Below, one piece after another: positions 1 to 8,707 of a stretch of 64,000 bases of DNA. Made by a program: the position numbers and the translations under genes. Source of the DNA: Mesorhizobium loti R88b. GTDB lineage: Bacteria; Pseudomonadota; Alphaproteobacteria; Rhizobiales; Rhizobiaceae. The notes under the pieces are model-generated. The model made no database searches. It worked only from the letters and a program-made list of their open reading frames with translations, and was not told where the DNA came from. How positions within the stretch are numbered: position 1 is the first letter of the stretch; the number at the start of each line of letters is the position of its first letter. The stretch spans positions 3,473,001-3,537,000 of the forward strand of contig NZ_CP033367.1 of assembly GCF_013170845.1 (NCBI RefSeq), written 5' to 3'.

Positions 1-2
1 CG

Positions 3-362
3 CAACCGCTCAGCTTCTGGGGCGGTGTCGATGCCGAGACTGGCGAGATCATCGACCACTCTCATCCGGGGCTCGGCCAGAATGTCGCCGGCAGGATTCT
101 GGTCATGCCGAGCGGGCGGGGATCGTCCTCGTCCTCCTCGGTGCTGGCAGAAGCGATCCGCAGGGGCACGGCGCCGGCTGGTATTCTATTGGAGTGGCCG
201 GACCCGATCCTGGCGGTCGGTGCCATCGTGGCGGAGTTTCTCTACGAGATACGCATGCCGCTGGTGGTGTGTGAGATTGCGGGCATTGTGTCCGGCGACA
301 GGATAGCGATCGGCACCGGCGCGGACGGCCGGGCGATCATCAGGGTTAGAGCAGAAAGCTAG
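3..362 (+). CDS. Aconitase X (AcnX) small/swivel subunit, 5' end outside window
   Basis: The reading frame is open from base 3, so the gene begins before the window; 119 residues plus stop are visible. The sequence has the DUF126 swivel-domain hallmarks: a PLSFWGGVD start, a DHSHPGLGQNVAGRILV segment, and the Ser-rich active loop PSGRGSSSSSS followed by VLAEAIRRG. In the AcnX family this small domain works with a large catalytic subunit as a hydro-lyase. Characterised bacterial members dehydrate cis-3-hydroxy-L-proline and archaeal ones act on phosphomevalonate; the substrate here is inferred only at family level. The large subunit should lie just upstream outside the window. The stop is 4 bases from the end of the convergent LacI gene. 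Confidence 0.85.
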   Translation, partial: QPLSFWGGVDAETGEIIDHSHPGLGQNVAGRILVMPSGRGSSSSSSVLAEAIRRGTAPAGILLEWPDPILAVGAIVAEFLYEIRMPLVVCEIAGIVSGDRIAIGTGADGRAIIRVRAES

Positions 363-366
363 CCGC

Positions 367-1395
367 TCAAATCTCCGGAATGTTCTCCTTGAAGATCACC
401 TGCAGCCTCGGCTGATGCAGTTCATAGGGCAGGCCCCGAACCGCATGGGTCAAGGTGTTGAGTGCCTCGCGGGCCTCGACACGCGGGTTCTGGTCGATGA
501 CCGCGTCAAGCGTGCCGTCGAGCAGAAGGTCCTTGGTGCCATCCGTCACCTCATGGCCGAGGAAGACCATGGATTGCGCGCGGCCGCGCTCCTTGAGCGC
601 GCGGGCGATGCCGGTATTGCCGGCGCCGACATTGTAGATCGCGGCAAGGTCGGGGTGCCTGTCCAGAAGCGCTGATGCCTCCGAATAGGCTTTTTCGCGA
701 TCGTCGAGCATTTCGCGCATTTCGACGATCTCGAGATTGGGCGATTCCTCGGTCAATATATGCCGGAACCCCATCTCGCGTTCCTCATGGCCGCGATAGG
801 ACAGCGAGCCGGCGAACAGCGCCACCTTGCCGGGGCGTTCCGACCCCATGAAACGGTTGAGCAGATAACCGGCCAGCCGCCCGGCGGCGCGGTTGTCGAT
901 GCCGATATAGGCGACCCTCGGCACATGCAGGATGTCGGAGGCGATGGTCACCACTTTGATGTCGTTGGCCGACAGCGAGCGGATCGCCTCGCGCACCGTC
1001 GGATGGTCGAGCGCGATGACGCCGACGCCTTGCGTCTGTCCGCGCAAGTCCTGCAGCAGGCGGGCGAGCCGATCGGGATTGAAGCCTTCTATGGTGGCGA
1101 TGTGGACATCGAGGTCGGGGCGGGCCAGGGCCTGCGCCTCGATGTGGCGGTGCAGCATCTTGATGAAGGAATTGGTGCCGGCCGGCAGCGCGAAGTCGAG
1201 CCGGATGATTTCGCCGGGTAAGGCGCGCGGCGGCGTTCCGTTCGGGCCTTCGGCGATGTAGCCGAGACGCTGCGCCATTTCGAGCACGATTTCGCGCGTG
1301 CGCGCCCGCACACCGGGGCGGTTGTTGAGCACGCGGTCGACGGTGGCGGCGGAAACGCCGGCTTCCCGGGCTATATCAGTCAGGGTGGAACGCAC
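367..1395 (-). CDS. LacI family transcriptional regulator
   Basis: A 342-residue protein of normal LacI length. Residues 3-50 form the LacI helix-turn-helix (TLTDIAREAGVSAATVDRVL) and hinge; the rest is a periplasmic-binding-protein fold that senses a sugar (AYIGIDNRAAGRLAGYLL, and EVTDGTKDLLLDGTLDAVIDQ near the C terminus). The start is GTG at 1395, preceded on the minus strand by a GGAGA about nine bases upstream; no in-frame ATG fits better because the HTH begins immediately. It is divergent from the ABC operon beginning at 1753 and probably controls it. The effector is unknown; the operon's polyol/sugar genes suggest a carbohydrate. Confidence 0.9.
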   Translation of the reverse strand: MRSTLTDIAREAGVSAATVDRVLNNRPGVRARTREIVLEMAQRLGYIAEGPNGTPPRALPGEIIRLDFALPAGTNSFIKMLHRHIEAQALARPDLDVHIATIEGFNPDRLARLLQDLRGQTQGVGVIALDHPTVREAIRSLSANDIKVVTIASDILHVPRVAYIGIDNRAAGRLAGYLLNRFMGSERPGKVALFAGSLSYRGHEEREMGFRHILTEESPNLEIVEMREMLDDREKAYSEASALLDRHPDLAAIYNVGAGNTGIARALKERGRAQSMVFLGHEVTDGTKDLLLDGTLDAVIDQNPRVEAREALNTLTHAVRGLPYELHQPRLQVIFKENIPEI

Positions 1396-1752
1396 CGTCT
1401 TTCATCTCCTCAACGCATCAGGATCGCGCAATGCCGGCAGCCGGCCTGATGGCCACGACTCCTCGCCATCGGCGATTCTGATGGGAAATGATGTATCTGG
1501 CCTTGGCCGAAGCGCAAGCCATCGGGCTAAATCAGGTCGACCGGCACGGCTATTCCGGGGCGGGAGGATACATTTCCCGTCAAATCGAGGCATCTGGAGC
1601 GATATATGGACCCCGATATGACGCATTTCCTCGCCTCATTGCGATGTTGTGAGGTATTTTGATTATTTATGATGTTGACAGCCTTCCGATCCTGCCGTCA
1701 ATATCCCTCATGGGCTCGTGGAGGAACATTGAGCCCTGAGGGAGGAATTCCA
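1396..1752. promoter_or_regulatory. Divergent intergenic region between LacI regulator and ABC operon
   Basis: These 357 bases separate the divergent regulator and binding-protein genes and must hold both promoters. The right part is AT-richer than the surroundings (about 1630-1680). I found no perfect LacI-type palindrome in it, in contrast with the clear ones at 17140 and 48067. A good ribosome-binding site, GGGAGGAATT, lies at 1740-1749 and fixes the start of the binding-protein gene at 1753 rather than the upstream in-frame ATG at 1669. Confidence 0.5.
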
Positions 1753-3366
1753 ATGTCTGATCTGATCCGCATCTCGCGACGCCGGTTGCTGGCGTCTGGA
1801 GGAAAGGCGGCGGTGTTCGTTGCCGCCACGGGTATCGCGCCGCAATTCATTCGTCCCGGCCGCGCCTATGCCGCCGACGCACTGGCGCCGGGCATGATCG
1901 GCGGCCCAACCGGCTTCGAGGGCGCCGAGCGCTACCAGTATGGTGCCGACACGCCGGAAGGCCGCGCCATCGAGGCGGCCAAGGCGCTGAAGGGGGCCGG
2001 CAAGGCGCCGGCGAAGATCGTGCTCGGCCTGTCGGACGGCTCGATCGGCCAGCTGACGCAGCCTTTCCCGGCCGGCGCGCCGTCGATCAAGGAATTGTGG
2101 GAAAAGGAAACCGGTATCCCGATCGAAATCGTCGGCCTGCCGAACGGCCAGGAATTCACCAAGACGATGCAGGACATCTCCACCAAGGGTGGGGCCTATG
2201 ACATCTATTCGACCGAATGGAACCGCCTCGGCGACCTCGCCGAAACCGGCGGTATCGCCAAACTCGACGACTTCGTCGCCCAGTACAAGCCGGAGTGGGA
2301 CGATCCCAAGACCGGCTATGTCGACGGCGCCAAGGGCGTGTCGCTGCTCAACAAATATCGCGGCTCGAACTATGGCGTGTCGCTGGACGGCGACTTCCAG
2401 ACCTGGGTCTACCGCACCGACCTGTTCGGCGACGCAGCCGAGCAAAAGGCTTTCAAGGACAAATACGGCTACGACCTGGCACCGCCGAAGACCTGGAAGC
2501 AGCACGGCGATATCGCCGCCTTCTTCCAGCGCCCGGACAAGGGCCTGTTCGGCTCGACCGACCTGCGCAACCAGGGCTGGGGCTACACCAACTGGTATCA
2601 GCGCTATGTCTCGATGGCCTCGCCCAACCAGTTCCTGTTTGGCGATGACGGCAAGCCGCTGATCAATTCAGAGCACGGTATCGCCGCCACCAACGAATAT
2701 GTCGAATCGCTCTTCCATCACTCGCCGGATGCGATCTCGTGGGGCTGGCCGGAGCAGTATGGCAATTTCGCCAAGGGCGGTGCGGCGATGACCTGCGCCT
2801 TCTCCAACTTGCCGAAATTCCTCGACAATGCCGGCAATAAGGATTCCCAGGTCACCGGCAAGATCGGCTCGATGCTGCCGCCCGGCCGCGAGATCGACGG
2901 CAAGCTGATCAGCCGCTCCGTGCTGTGGTTCTCGCTGACCGGCATGGTCTCGTCGCAGTCGAAAAACCAGGAGGTCGCCTATCTTCTGCTGCAATGGCTG
3001 GGCTCGGCCCGCATCTACGCCTGGATGAGCGCCAACCCCGGCGGCTATCTCGATCCGTTCCGGCTGTCGGATTTCTCCGATCCGCTGGTGCGGCAGACCT
3101 ATCATGCCTATCACATGGATGTGGTGCGCGAGACGGTCGCCCGCACGGTGCCGACCATCAACTATCCCGGCGCCACCGCCTTCCACAACGCGCTCGACGA
3201 AAACCTCATGGCCTCGCTGACCAAGGCCAAGACCGCTGAACAAGCGATGGCCGACACAGAGACCGAGTGGAAGAAGATCGCCCGGCGCATTGGCGAGGAC
3301 AAATTGCTTGAAGCCATCAGAACCAACAAGGAGGCCTGGCCGACCGTTCTTGATCCGATCAGCTGA
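1753..3366 (+). CDS. Sugar/polyol ABC transporter substrate-binding protein, Tat-exported
   Basis: A 537-residue extracellular solute-binding protein (family 1 type), longer than the usual 420 because it belongs to the large glycerol/polyol (GlpV-like) class. The N terminus has a twin-arginine signal: residues SRRRLLA, a hydrophobic stretch (AAVFVAATGIA) and a likely cleavage after AYA, so it should cross the membrane folded. The mature part contains typical binding-protein segments (YDIYSTEWNRLGDLAE, GSNYGVSLDGDFQTWVYR). The start at 1753 is chosen for its strong upstream GGAGG. It is first in an operon with two permeases (3549, 4406), two ATPases (5362, 6455) and catabolic enzymes. The ligand is inferred to be a polyol or sugar from the neighbours; it is not shown by the sequence. 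Confidence 0.88.
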   Translation: MSDLIRISRRRLLASGGKAAVFVAATGIAPQFIRPGRAYAADALAPGMIGGPTGFEGAERYQYGADTPEGRAIEAAKALKGAGKAPAKIVLGLSDGSIGQLTQPFPAGAPSIKELWEKETGIPIEIVGLPNGQEFTKTMQDISTKGGAYDIYSTEWNRLGDLAETGGIAKLDDFVAQYKPEWDDPKTGYVDGAKGVSLLNKYRGSNYGVSLDGDFQTWVYRTDLFGDAAEQKAFKDKYGYDLAPPKTWKQHGDIAAFFQRPDKGLFGSTDLRNQGWGYTNWYQRYVSMASPNQFLFGDDGKPLINSEHGIAATNEYVESLFHHSPDAISWGWPEQYGNFAKGGAAMTCAFSNLPKFLDNAGNKDSQVTGKIGSMLPPGREIDGKLISRSVLWFSLTGMVSSQSKNQEVAYLLLQWLGSARIYAWMSANPGGYLDPFRLSDFSDPLVRQTYHAYHMDVVRETVARTVPTINYPGATAFHNALDENLMASLTKAKTAEQAMADTETEWKKIARRIGEDKLLEAIRTNKEAWPTVLDPIS

Positions 3367-3387
3367 TCCGTCTCCCTGGATCAGAGC

Positions 3388-3419
3388 CGGAGGGGAGGGG
3401 CGAAAGCTCTTCCCCTCCG
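3388..3419 (+). terminator. Stem-loop after binding-protein gene (attenuator or mRNA-stabilising hairpin)
   Basis: The arms at 3388-3400 and 3407-3419 pair over 13 positions with two G-U pairs, around a six-base GAAA-containing loop. No U-tract follows, so it is more likely a 3' stabiliser or leaky terminator that lets the binding protein be made in excess of the downstream permeases. Confidence 0.5.
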
Positions 3420-3422
3420 CAC

Positions 3423-3530
3423 TAGAGCATGATCCCGAAAATTGGGACCCGGTTTTCGGAAAAGGTCATGCTCCAACAAAGAGTTAGATCAGGATGACGA
3501 TTCAACGAAATGTCATCTTGATCTAACGCC
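3423..3530. repeat. RIME-like intergenic palindromic repeat
   Basis: Two adjacent imperfect palindromes. The first runs from GAGCATGATC (3425) to GGTCATGCTC (3464-3473), with the GTTTTCGGAAAA core typical of Rhizobiales intergenic repeats. The second has 16-base arms at 3483-3498 and 3512-3527 with one mismatch. It sits between the binding-protein gene and the first permease. Related elements occur at 53116, 53718 and 55070. Confidence 0.7.
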
Positions 3531-3548
3531 ACCAGCAAAAGCAGCCAG

Positions 3549-4409
3549 ATGAAGCGTTCCGTTCCTTTCGAGATATTCCGCTACGCCGCGATCCTCGCGG
3601 CGATGGCGGTGACGCTGGTGCCGATCCTGTGGATGGTGTCGATGGCCTTCAAGCCGATCGCCGAATGGTCGGCGACCGGTGCCGACCTGACATGGTGGCC
3701 GAAGAACCCGACGCTCAGCAATTTCCAGTTCGTGTTCGGTGAGTCCACCAACAGCCTGATCGTGGCGCTCGACCGCACCGCGCTGAAGCCGATCCTGTCT
3801 TCGCTGCTGTCGGCGGTGTTCGGCACGGCCATCGCCATGTCGGCGGGTACGGCGGCCGCCTACGGACTGTCGCGTTTCGGCTCCGGACAGAACCTGCCGC
3901 TGGCACTGATCCAGCTCAGGCTGTTTCCGCCGATGGCGGTGATGATCCCGGTGATGATCATGTGGGCTTTCCTGAACTTCACCGACAGTTGGTGGGGCCT
4001 TGCGCTGATCTACGGCATCGTCACCTTGCCGTTCGCCTTCTGGCTGATGAAGACCTTCTTCGACGACATGCCGCGAGAGATCGAGGAGGCGGCTCTGGTC
4101 GAAGGCTGCTCGCGGCTGCGCGTCTTCACCCGCATCACGCTGCCGATGATGCGCGCGCCGCTCGCCAGTGCGGCCCTCTTCGTCTTCATCCTCAACTGGT
4201 CGGACTATCTGATCGCGCTGCTTTTGACGACGCGCGAATGGGTGACGATCCCGGTCTACATGGCGTCGCTGTCGTCCTCGATGACAGGCCAGCTCTATGG
4301 CGCCAAGGCAGCGCTCGGCCTGATCGCCGCCGTGCCGCCGGTGATCATGGGCATCGCCATCCAGCGCCATCTGGTGCGCGGGCTGACATTCGGGGCGCTC
4401 AAGCAATGA
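3549..4409 (+). CDS. ABC transporter permease, MalG/carbohydrate type 1 family
   Basis: 286 residues with about six predicted membrane helices. A short cytoplasmic N terminus is followed by the first helix ([18 protein letters not shown]). The EAA loop that contacts the ATPase is [21 protein letters not shown] around residues 181-200. The length fits the MalG class. It starts 182 bases after the binding-protein gene, with the RIME-like repeat between, and its stop overlaps the next permease start (ATGA). It works in the inner membrane as one half of the translocation pore. Confidence 0.9.
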   Translation: MKRSVPFEIFRYAAILAAMAVTLVPILWMVSMAFKPIAEWSATGADLTWWPKNPTLSNFQFVFGESTNSLIVALDRTALKPILSSLLSAVFGTAIAMSAGTAAAYGLSRFGSGQNLPLALIQLRLFPPMAVMIPVMIMWAFLNFTDSWWGLALIYGIVTLPFAFWLMKTFFDDMPREIEEAALVEGCSRLRVFTRITLPMMRAPLASAALFVFILNWSDYLIALLLTTREWVTIPVYMASLSSSMTGQLYGAKAALGLIAAVPPVIMGIAIQRHLVRGLTFGALKQ

Positions 4410-5365
4410 GCGCGGTGACCGTGACTGTTTCGGAGGACGACATGAACGCCGTCCGGGCAAAGCCGGCCCTGCGAGACGAGGGCGCGCGGCTGGGCTTTCG
4501 GCTGACGCTGCCGGCGCAGATCCTGGTGCTGTTCATCTCGGTGTTTCCACTGCTGATGCAGCTCTACATCAGCGTCACCGACTGGTCGCCGCTTTCGGGC
4601 CTCGGCTGGTGGAACGCCTGGGAGATGTGGAACAGCTTTGCCAACTACACCGACCTTGCCGCCGATGCACGGTTCTGGAGCGCGCTGAAGCGTACGGCGA
4701 TCGTCATGATCGTCTGCGTGCCGGCCGAGTTCCTGCTGGGCCTCGCCCTGGCGACGCTGTTCGCCGACGATTTTCCAGGCAAGCGCATCTTCTATTCGAT
4801 CCTGCTGATGCCGATGATGGTGGTGCCGGCGGTGGCCGGCTACATGTTCTTCATGCTGTTCCAGTCGGGTGGTCCGGTGAACGACATCCTGTCGGCCATC
4901 ACGGGTACACGCGTCACCATCGCCTGGCTGTCGGACCCGACGCTGGCGCTGATCGCGGTGATGATCGCCGACATCTGGCAGTGGACGCCGCTGATGTTCC
5001 TGATCCTGCTTGCCGGGCTCGTCGGCGTGCCTGAGGATCAGATCAAGGCGGCGACCTTGCTCGGCGCCAATCCCTGGCAGCGCTTCGTCACCATCGTGCT
5101 GCCGAAGATGAAGACGATCATCATCATCGCGCTGGCGATCCGCGTGATCGAGAACTTCAAGATCTTCGACACGCTCTACATCATGACCGGAGGCGGTCCG
5201 GGCGTCGCCACCGAAACAATCTCGGTCTACATCTACAAGGTCACCACGCAGGACCTGATCTGGGGCTATGTCGCGGCGATCGCGCTCGCCATCCTGATCG
5301 TGCTCTCCATCGTCGCCGTGTTCGCCATGAAGCGCATGGCGCGGGCAAGGCAGGTGGCGGCATGA
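4406..5365 (+). CDS. ABC transporter permease, MalF/carbohydrate type 1 family
   Basis: 319 residues from the ATG at 4406, which overlaps the previous stop by four bases; a second in-frame ATG at 4441 is a possible start. It carries about six membrane helices, a conserved periplasmic stretch [14 protein letters not shown] and an EAA-type loop ([20 protein letters not shown]) near the C-terminal third. Together with the 3549 product it forms a heterodimeric pore. The C terminus overlaps the first ATPase gene by four bases, so all five transporter genes are probably translationally coupled. Confidence 0.9.
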   Translation: MSAVTVTVSEDDMNAVRAKPALRDEGARLGFRLTLPAQILVLFISVFPLLMQLYISVTDWSPLSGLGWWNAWEMWNSFANYTDLAADARFWSALKRTAIVMIVCVPAEFLLGLALATLFADDFPGKRIFYSILLMPMMVVPAVAGYMFFMLFQSGGPVNDILSAITGTRVTIAWLSDPTLALIAVMIADIWQWTPLMFLILLAGLVGVPEDQIKAATLLGANPWQRFVTIVLPKMKTIIIIALAIRVIENFKIFDTLYIMTGGGPGVATETISVYIYKVTTQDLIWGYVAAIALAILIVLSIVAVFAMKRMARARQVAA

Positions 5366-6462
5366 GCACGATCCAGCTGCGCAACCTCACCAAGACGTTC
5401 GGCGACTTCACCGCGCTGAAGACCATGGACCTCGACATAGCGGATGGCGAGTTCATGGCGCTGCTTGGACCCTCGGGCTGCGGCAAGTCGACGACGATGA
5501 ACATGATCGCCGGCATGGAAGAGCCGACCAGCGGCAGGATCCTGTTTGGCGAACGCGACATGGCCGGCGTGCCGATGGGCCGGCGCGGCGTCGGTTTCGT
5601 CTTCCAGAACTATGCCATCTTCACCCATATGACGGTGCGCCAGAACCTCGCCTACGGGCCGAGGATGCGCGGTGCCGCCAAGGCCGAGATCGACCGCCGC
5701 GTCGGCGCCATCGCCGAACTGCTGCAGCTGACGCCGCTGCTCGACCGCAAGGCTGACCGGCTGTCCGTCAACATCCTGCAGCGCGTGGCGATCGGCCGCT
5801 CGGCGATCATGGAGCCGGCGATCTTCCTGCTCGATGAGCCGCTCTCCAATGTCGACGCCGCCTTCCGGGCTATCATGCGCACCGAGCTCAAGCAGCTGCA
5901 GCGCCAGTTCAGGCAGACCATGGTCTATGTCACCCACGACCAGCTCGAAGCCATGACCATGGCCGACCGCATCGCCGTCATGGACCATGGCGTGCTGCAG
6001 CAGGTCGGCACGCCGCTCGAGGTCTACAACAACCCGGTCAATGTCTTCGTTGCGCGCTTCATCGGCGCGCCGGGCATGAACCTGCTCAAGGGCAGGCCGG
6101 CGGAAAGTGACCGGGGGCTGGTCGTCGATCTCGGGCCGCTGGGCGTCACACCGCCGCTGCCGGATGAACTGGCGGCGACCTTGCGCGGCGCGCGCGGCGA
6201 CGTGCTCTACGGCTTCCGACCGGAGCAGGTGGCTCTGGCGCAGGAGGGGCGTGGGCTTGCCATGCCGGTCACCTTCGTCGAGCGCATCGGTGCGCGCACC
6301 ATCGTCCATCTCGGTGACGGCGAGGGCGCCGTGAAGGCGGTCTTCGACAATGATGTCGGGCTGGCGATCGGGCGAATCGCGGTCGTCGCACCCACCGCGT
6401 CGTCGGTGCGTGTCTTTGATGCGGCCAGCGGCCTTGCGATGAAAGCGGTGAATTATGGCTGA
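5362..6462 (+). CDS. ABC transporter ATPase 1 with degenerate signature motif
   Basis: 366 residues of the MalK/UgpC type. Walker A GPSGCGKST is at 36-44, the Q-loop Gln at 82, Walker B FLLDEP with Asp158 and Glu159, and the H-loop His at 192; a C-terminal regulatory (TOBE) domain follows from about residue 240. The signature motif, normally LSGGQ, reads LSVNI at 134-138, so it cannot form a canonical composite site with a partner's Walker A. The next gene encodes a second ATPase that has a normal signature but an altered Walker B, suggesting an obligate heterodimer. Tandem ATPases are known in the rhizobial glycerol importer GlpST; this resemblance is my inference. Confidence 0.92.
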   Translation: MSTIQLRNLTKTFGDFTALKTMDLDIADGEFMALLGPSGCGKSTTMNMIAGMEEPTSGRILFGERDMAGVPMGRRGVGFVFQNYAIFTHMTVRQNLAYGPRMRGAAKAEIDRRVGAIAELLQLTPLLDRKADRLSVNILQRVAIGRSAIMEPAIFLLDEPLSNVDAAFRAIMRTELKQLQRQFRQTMVYVTHDQLEAMTMADRIAVMDHGVLQQVGTPLEVYNNPVNVFVARFIGAPGMNLLKGRPAESDRGLVVDLGPLGVTPPLPDELAATLRGARGDVLYGFRPEQVALAQEGRGLAMPVTFVERIGARTIVHLGDGEGAVKAVFDNDVGLAIGRIAVVAPTASSVRVFDAASGLAMKAVNYG

Positions 6463-7531
6463 CATCGTCTTTCGCAATGTGACCAAGCGCTACGGCAACA
6501 CGCTCGCCGTCGACGATGCCTCGTTCACCGTCAACGACAATGAGTTCTTCTGTTTCTTCGGGCCGCCGCTGTCGGGCAAGTCGACGATCCTGCGCCTGGT
6601 GCTCGGGCTGGAGACGCCTGATAGCGGAGACATCCTGATCGGCGGCAGACCGGTCAACGCGGTGTCGCCGGCCGAGCGCAATGTGGCGATGGTGTTCCAG
6701 AATCTGGCGCTGTTCCCGCATATGAGCGCGCTCGACAATGTGCGCTTTCCTCTGGTCGAGCGCGGAGTCGCCGAGCTCCAGATCAAAAAGCGGGTCGCCG
6801 ATGTCGCGGCCAAGCTGCATATCGGCCACATCCTGCACAAGCCGCCGGCGCAGCTTTCTGGCGGCGAGCGGCAGCGCGTGGCGATCGCGCGGGCGCTGGT
6901 GCGCGACCCCAATGCCTATCTGATGGACGATCCGATCTCGGCTCTCGATGCGCGGCTGCGCGAGGAAACACGCGTCGAGCTGAAGCGCATCCAGCGCGAG
7001 CTCGGCAAGACCCTGATCTATGTCACCCACGACCAGGAAGAGGCGATGTCGATCGCCGATCGCATCGCCATACTGGAGAACGGCAGCATCCGACAGATCG
7101 GCGCGCCGGCCGAGATCTATGATCGTCCTGCCAGCACCTATGTGGCACGGCTGCTCGGTTCGCCTGTCATGAACATCCTGAAATCGGCGCGCGGCGAGGG
7201 CGGCGTCGAGGCGGCCGAAGGCACGATCCGGATTGCCGACAAGGCTGCGCCCGTTGATGCCGTCGAGATCGGGCTCAGGCCCGAAGACATCAAGGTTAAC
7301 CCATGGCCCAATGATGGAAAAGAAGGCGGGGGTTCGGGCCGCCCGGCGCGCGTGTTCGAGGTCGAGCCGCTTGGCGGCTACACCGTGGTGACACTCGCCG
7401 CCGGGCAGGCGCGGCTGAAGGCGCTGCTGCGCGGCCAACCTGACATCAGGCCTGACGCTATGGTGGCGATATCCTGCGAGCCGGCCCGCGTGCATTATTT
7501 CGGGCAAAGCGGAGGCGCGTTGGCGAGATGA
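6455..7531 (+). CDS. ABC transporter ATPase 2, Walker B Glu replaced by Asp
   Basis: 358 residues, overlapping ATPase 1 by eight bases. Walker A is GPPLSGKST (36-44), Q-loop Gln 82, intact signature LSGGE (134-138) and H-loop His 192. Walker B reads AYLMDDP: the catalytic Glu is Asp at 159 (codon GAT at 6929-6931). The motif positions align one for one with ATPase 1, so the two are ancient duplicates. A TOBE domain occupies the last 120 residues. The likely assembly is one ATPase 1 plus one ATPase 2 with the permeases from 3549 and 4406. Confidence 0.92.
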   Translation: MADIVFRNVTKRYGNTLAVDDASFTVNDNEFFCFFGPPLSGKSTILRLVLGLETPDSGDILIGGRPVNAVSPAERNVAMVFQNLALFPHMSALDNVRFPLVERGVAELQIKKRVADVAAKLHIGHILHKPPAQLSGGERQRVAIARALVRDPNAYLMDDPISALDARLREETRVELKRIQRELGKTLIYVTHDQEEAMSIADRIAILENGSIRQIGAPAEIYDRPASTYVARLLGSPVMNILKSARGEGGVEAAEGTIRIADKAAPVDAVEIGLRPEDIKVNPWPNDGKEGGGSGRPARVFEVEPLGGYTVVTLAAGQARLKALLRGQPDIRPDAMVAISCEPARVHYFGQSGGALAR

Positions 7532-7566
7532 TTGCGGCCGCGAGGACAGAGTTTCGGGAGGAAGAC

Positions 7567-8652
7567 ATGACAGCCAAAGGCTTCGAGCCGGACGTGAAGG
7601 TCCGCACCAAGGAATACAGGATCGGCTGCGTCGGCGCCGGCATGATCATGGCCGAGTGCCATCTCGCCGCCTATCACGAAGCGGGCTTTCCGGTCGTGGC
7701 GATCGCCTCGCGTACTCCCGCCAATGCGCAAAAGGTCGCGACACGCTGGGGCATCCCGACCGTGCACGACACGCCGGAACATCTGATCGAGGACACCAAC
7801 GTCGAGATCATCGACCTGGCCTTTCCGCCCGACCTGCAGCCGGCGCTGATCCGCCATGCGCTGAAGCAGAAGCACATCAAGGCTGTTCTGGCGCAGAAGC
7901 CCTTGGCGCTGTCGGTCGAGGAAGCCGTCAAGCTGCGCGACGAGGCGGCGAAGGCCGGCAAGATCCTCTCGGTCAACCAGAACATGCGCTACGACCAGTC
8001 GATGCGCGTCTTGAAGCAGATCATGGACAGCGGCGCGCTGGGCGACATTGTCTTCGCCCAGATCGACATGCACGCCATCCCGCACTGGCAGAGCTTTCTC
8101 GAGGATTACGACCGGCTGACGCTCGCCAATATGAGCGTGCATCATCTCGACGTGCTGCGTTTCCTGTTTGGCGATCCCGATGAGATCACGACACTCACGC
8201 GGAAAGACCCGCGCACCAAATTCGACCATCTGGACGGCATCACCATCTCGACGCTGCGCTTCCCGTCAGGCGTTCTCGCCTTGTCGCTGGAGGATGTCTG
8301 GTCCGGCCCGCGCCAGGACGGTTACAAGGACGACCAGCACATCAACTGGCGCGTCGACGGCACCAAGGGTGTCGCCAAGGGCACGATCGGCTGGCCGACG
8401 GGTGCTGCCTCGACGCTGACTTATGCCTCGTCCGAGACCACCGGCGGCGAATGGGTCAGCCCGAGCTGGGAGACGATGTGGTTCCCGCATGCTTTCATCG
8501 GCGTGATGGAGCAGCTGCAGCACGCGGTGAAGGCCGGCACGCCGCCGGCGCTGTCCGTTGCCGACAACGTCAAGACCATGGCGCTGGTCGAAGCGGGCTA
8601 CCGCTCGATGGCGGAAGGTCGCACGGTCAAGCTTTCCGAAATCGCTATCTGA
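7567..8652 (+). CDS. Gfo/Idh/MocA family NAD(P)-dependent oxidoreductase
   Basis: 361 residues from the ATG at 7567, chosen because GGGAGG lies just upstream; an earlier ATG at 7528 overlaps the preceding stop and is the alternative. The N-terminal Rossmann fold has GCVGAGMI at about residue 20, and the family's EKP motif appears as AQKPLA near residue 103. The C-terminal half is the alpha/beta substrate domain. Such enzymes oxidise a hydroxyl of sugars, inositols or polyols with NAD(P). Its place directly after the transporter and before an isomerase/epimerase suggests it oxidises the imported polyol or sugar; the exact substrate cannot be read. Confidence 0.88.
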   Translation: MTAKGFEPDVKVRTKEYRIGCVGAGMIMAECHLAAYHEAGFPVVAIASRTPANAQKVATRWGIPTVHDTPEHLIEDTNVEIIDLAFPPDLQPALIRHALKQKHIKAVLAQKPLALSVEEAVKLRDEAAKAGKILSVNQNMRYDQSMRVLKQIMDSGALGDIVFAQIDMHAIPHWQSFLEDYDRLTLANMSVHHLDVLRFLFGDPDEITTLTRKDPRTKFDHLDGITISTLRFPSGVLALSLEDVWSGPRQDGYKDDQHINWRVDGTKGVAKGTIGWPTGAASTLTYASSETTGGEWVSPSWETMWFPHAFIGVMEQLQHAVKAGTPPALSVADNVKTMALVEAGYRSMAEGRTVKLSEIAI

Positions 8653-8707
8653 TCACCGCAACCGAAACACCAGACAACTGAATCGCTTACAGGGAGGAAT
8701 TCACACC

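Noticed and set aside
1669..1752. Upstream in-frame ATG at 1669 as the start of the first binding protein.
   Set aside because: It would place 28 non-signal residues before the twin-arginine leader, and the strong GGAGG sits before 1753.
5266..7507. Long minus-strand frames opposite the two ABC ATPase genes.
   Set aside because: Composition is Arg/His/Asp-biased with no motifs; the plus strand encodes intact ATPases.
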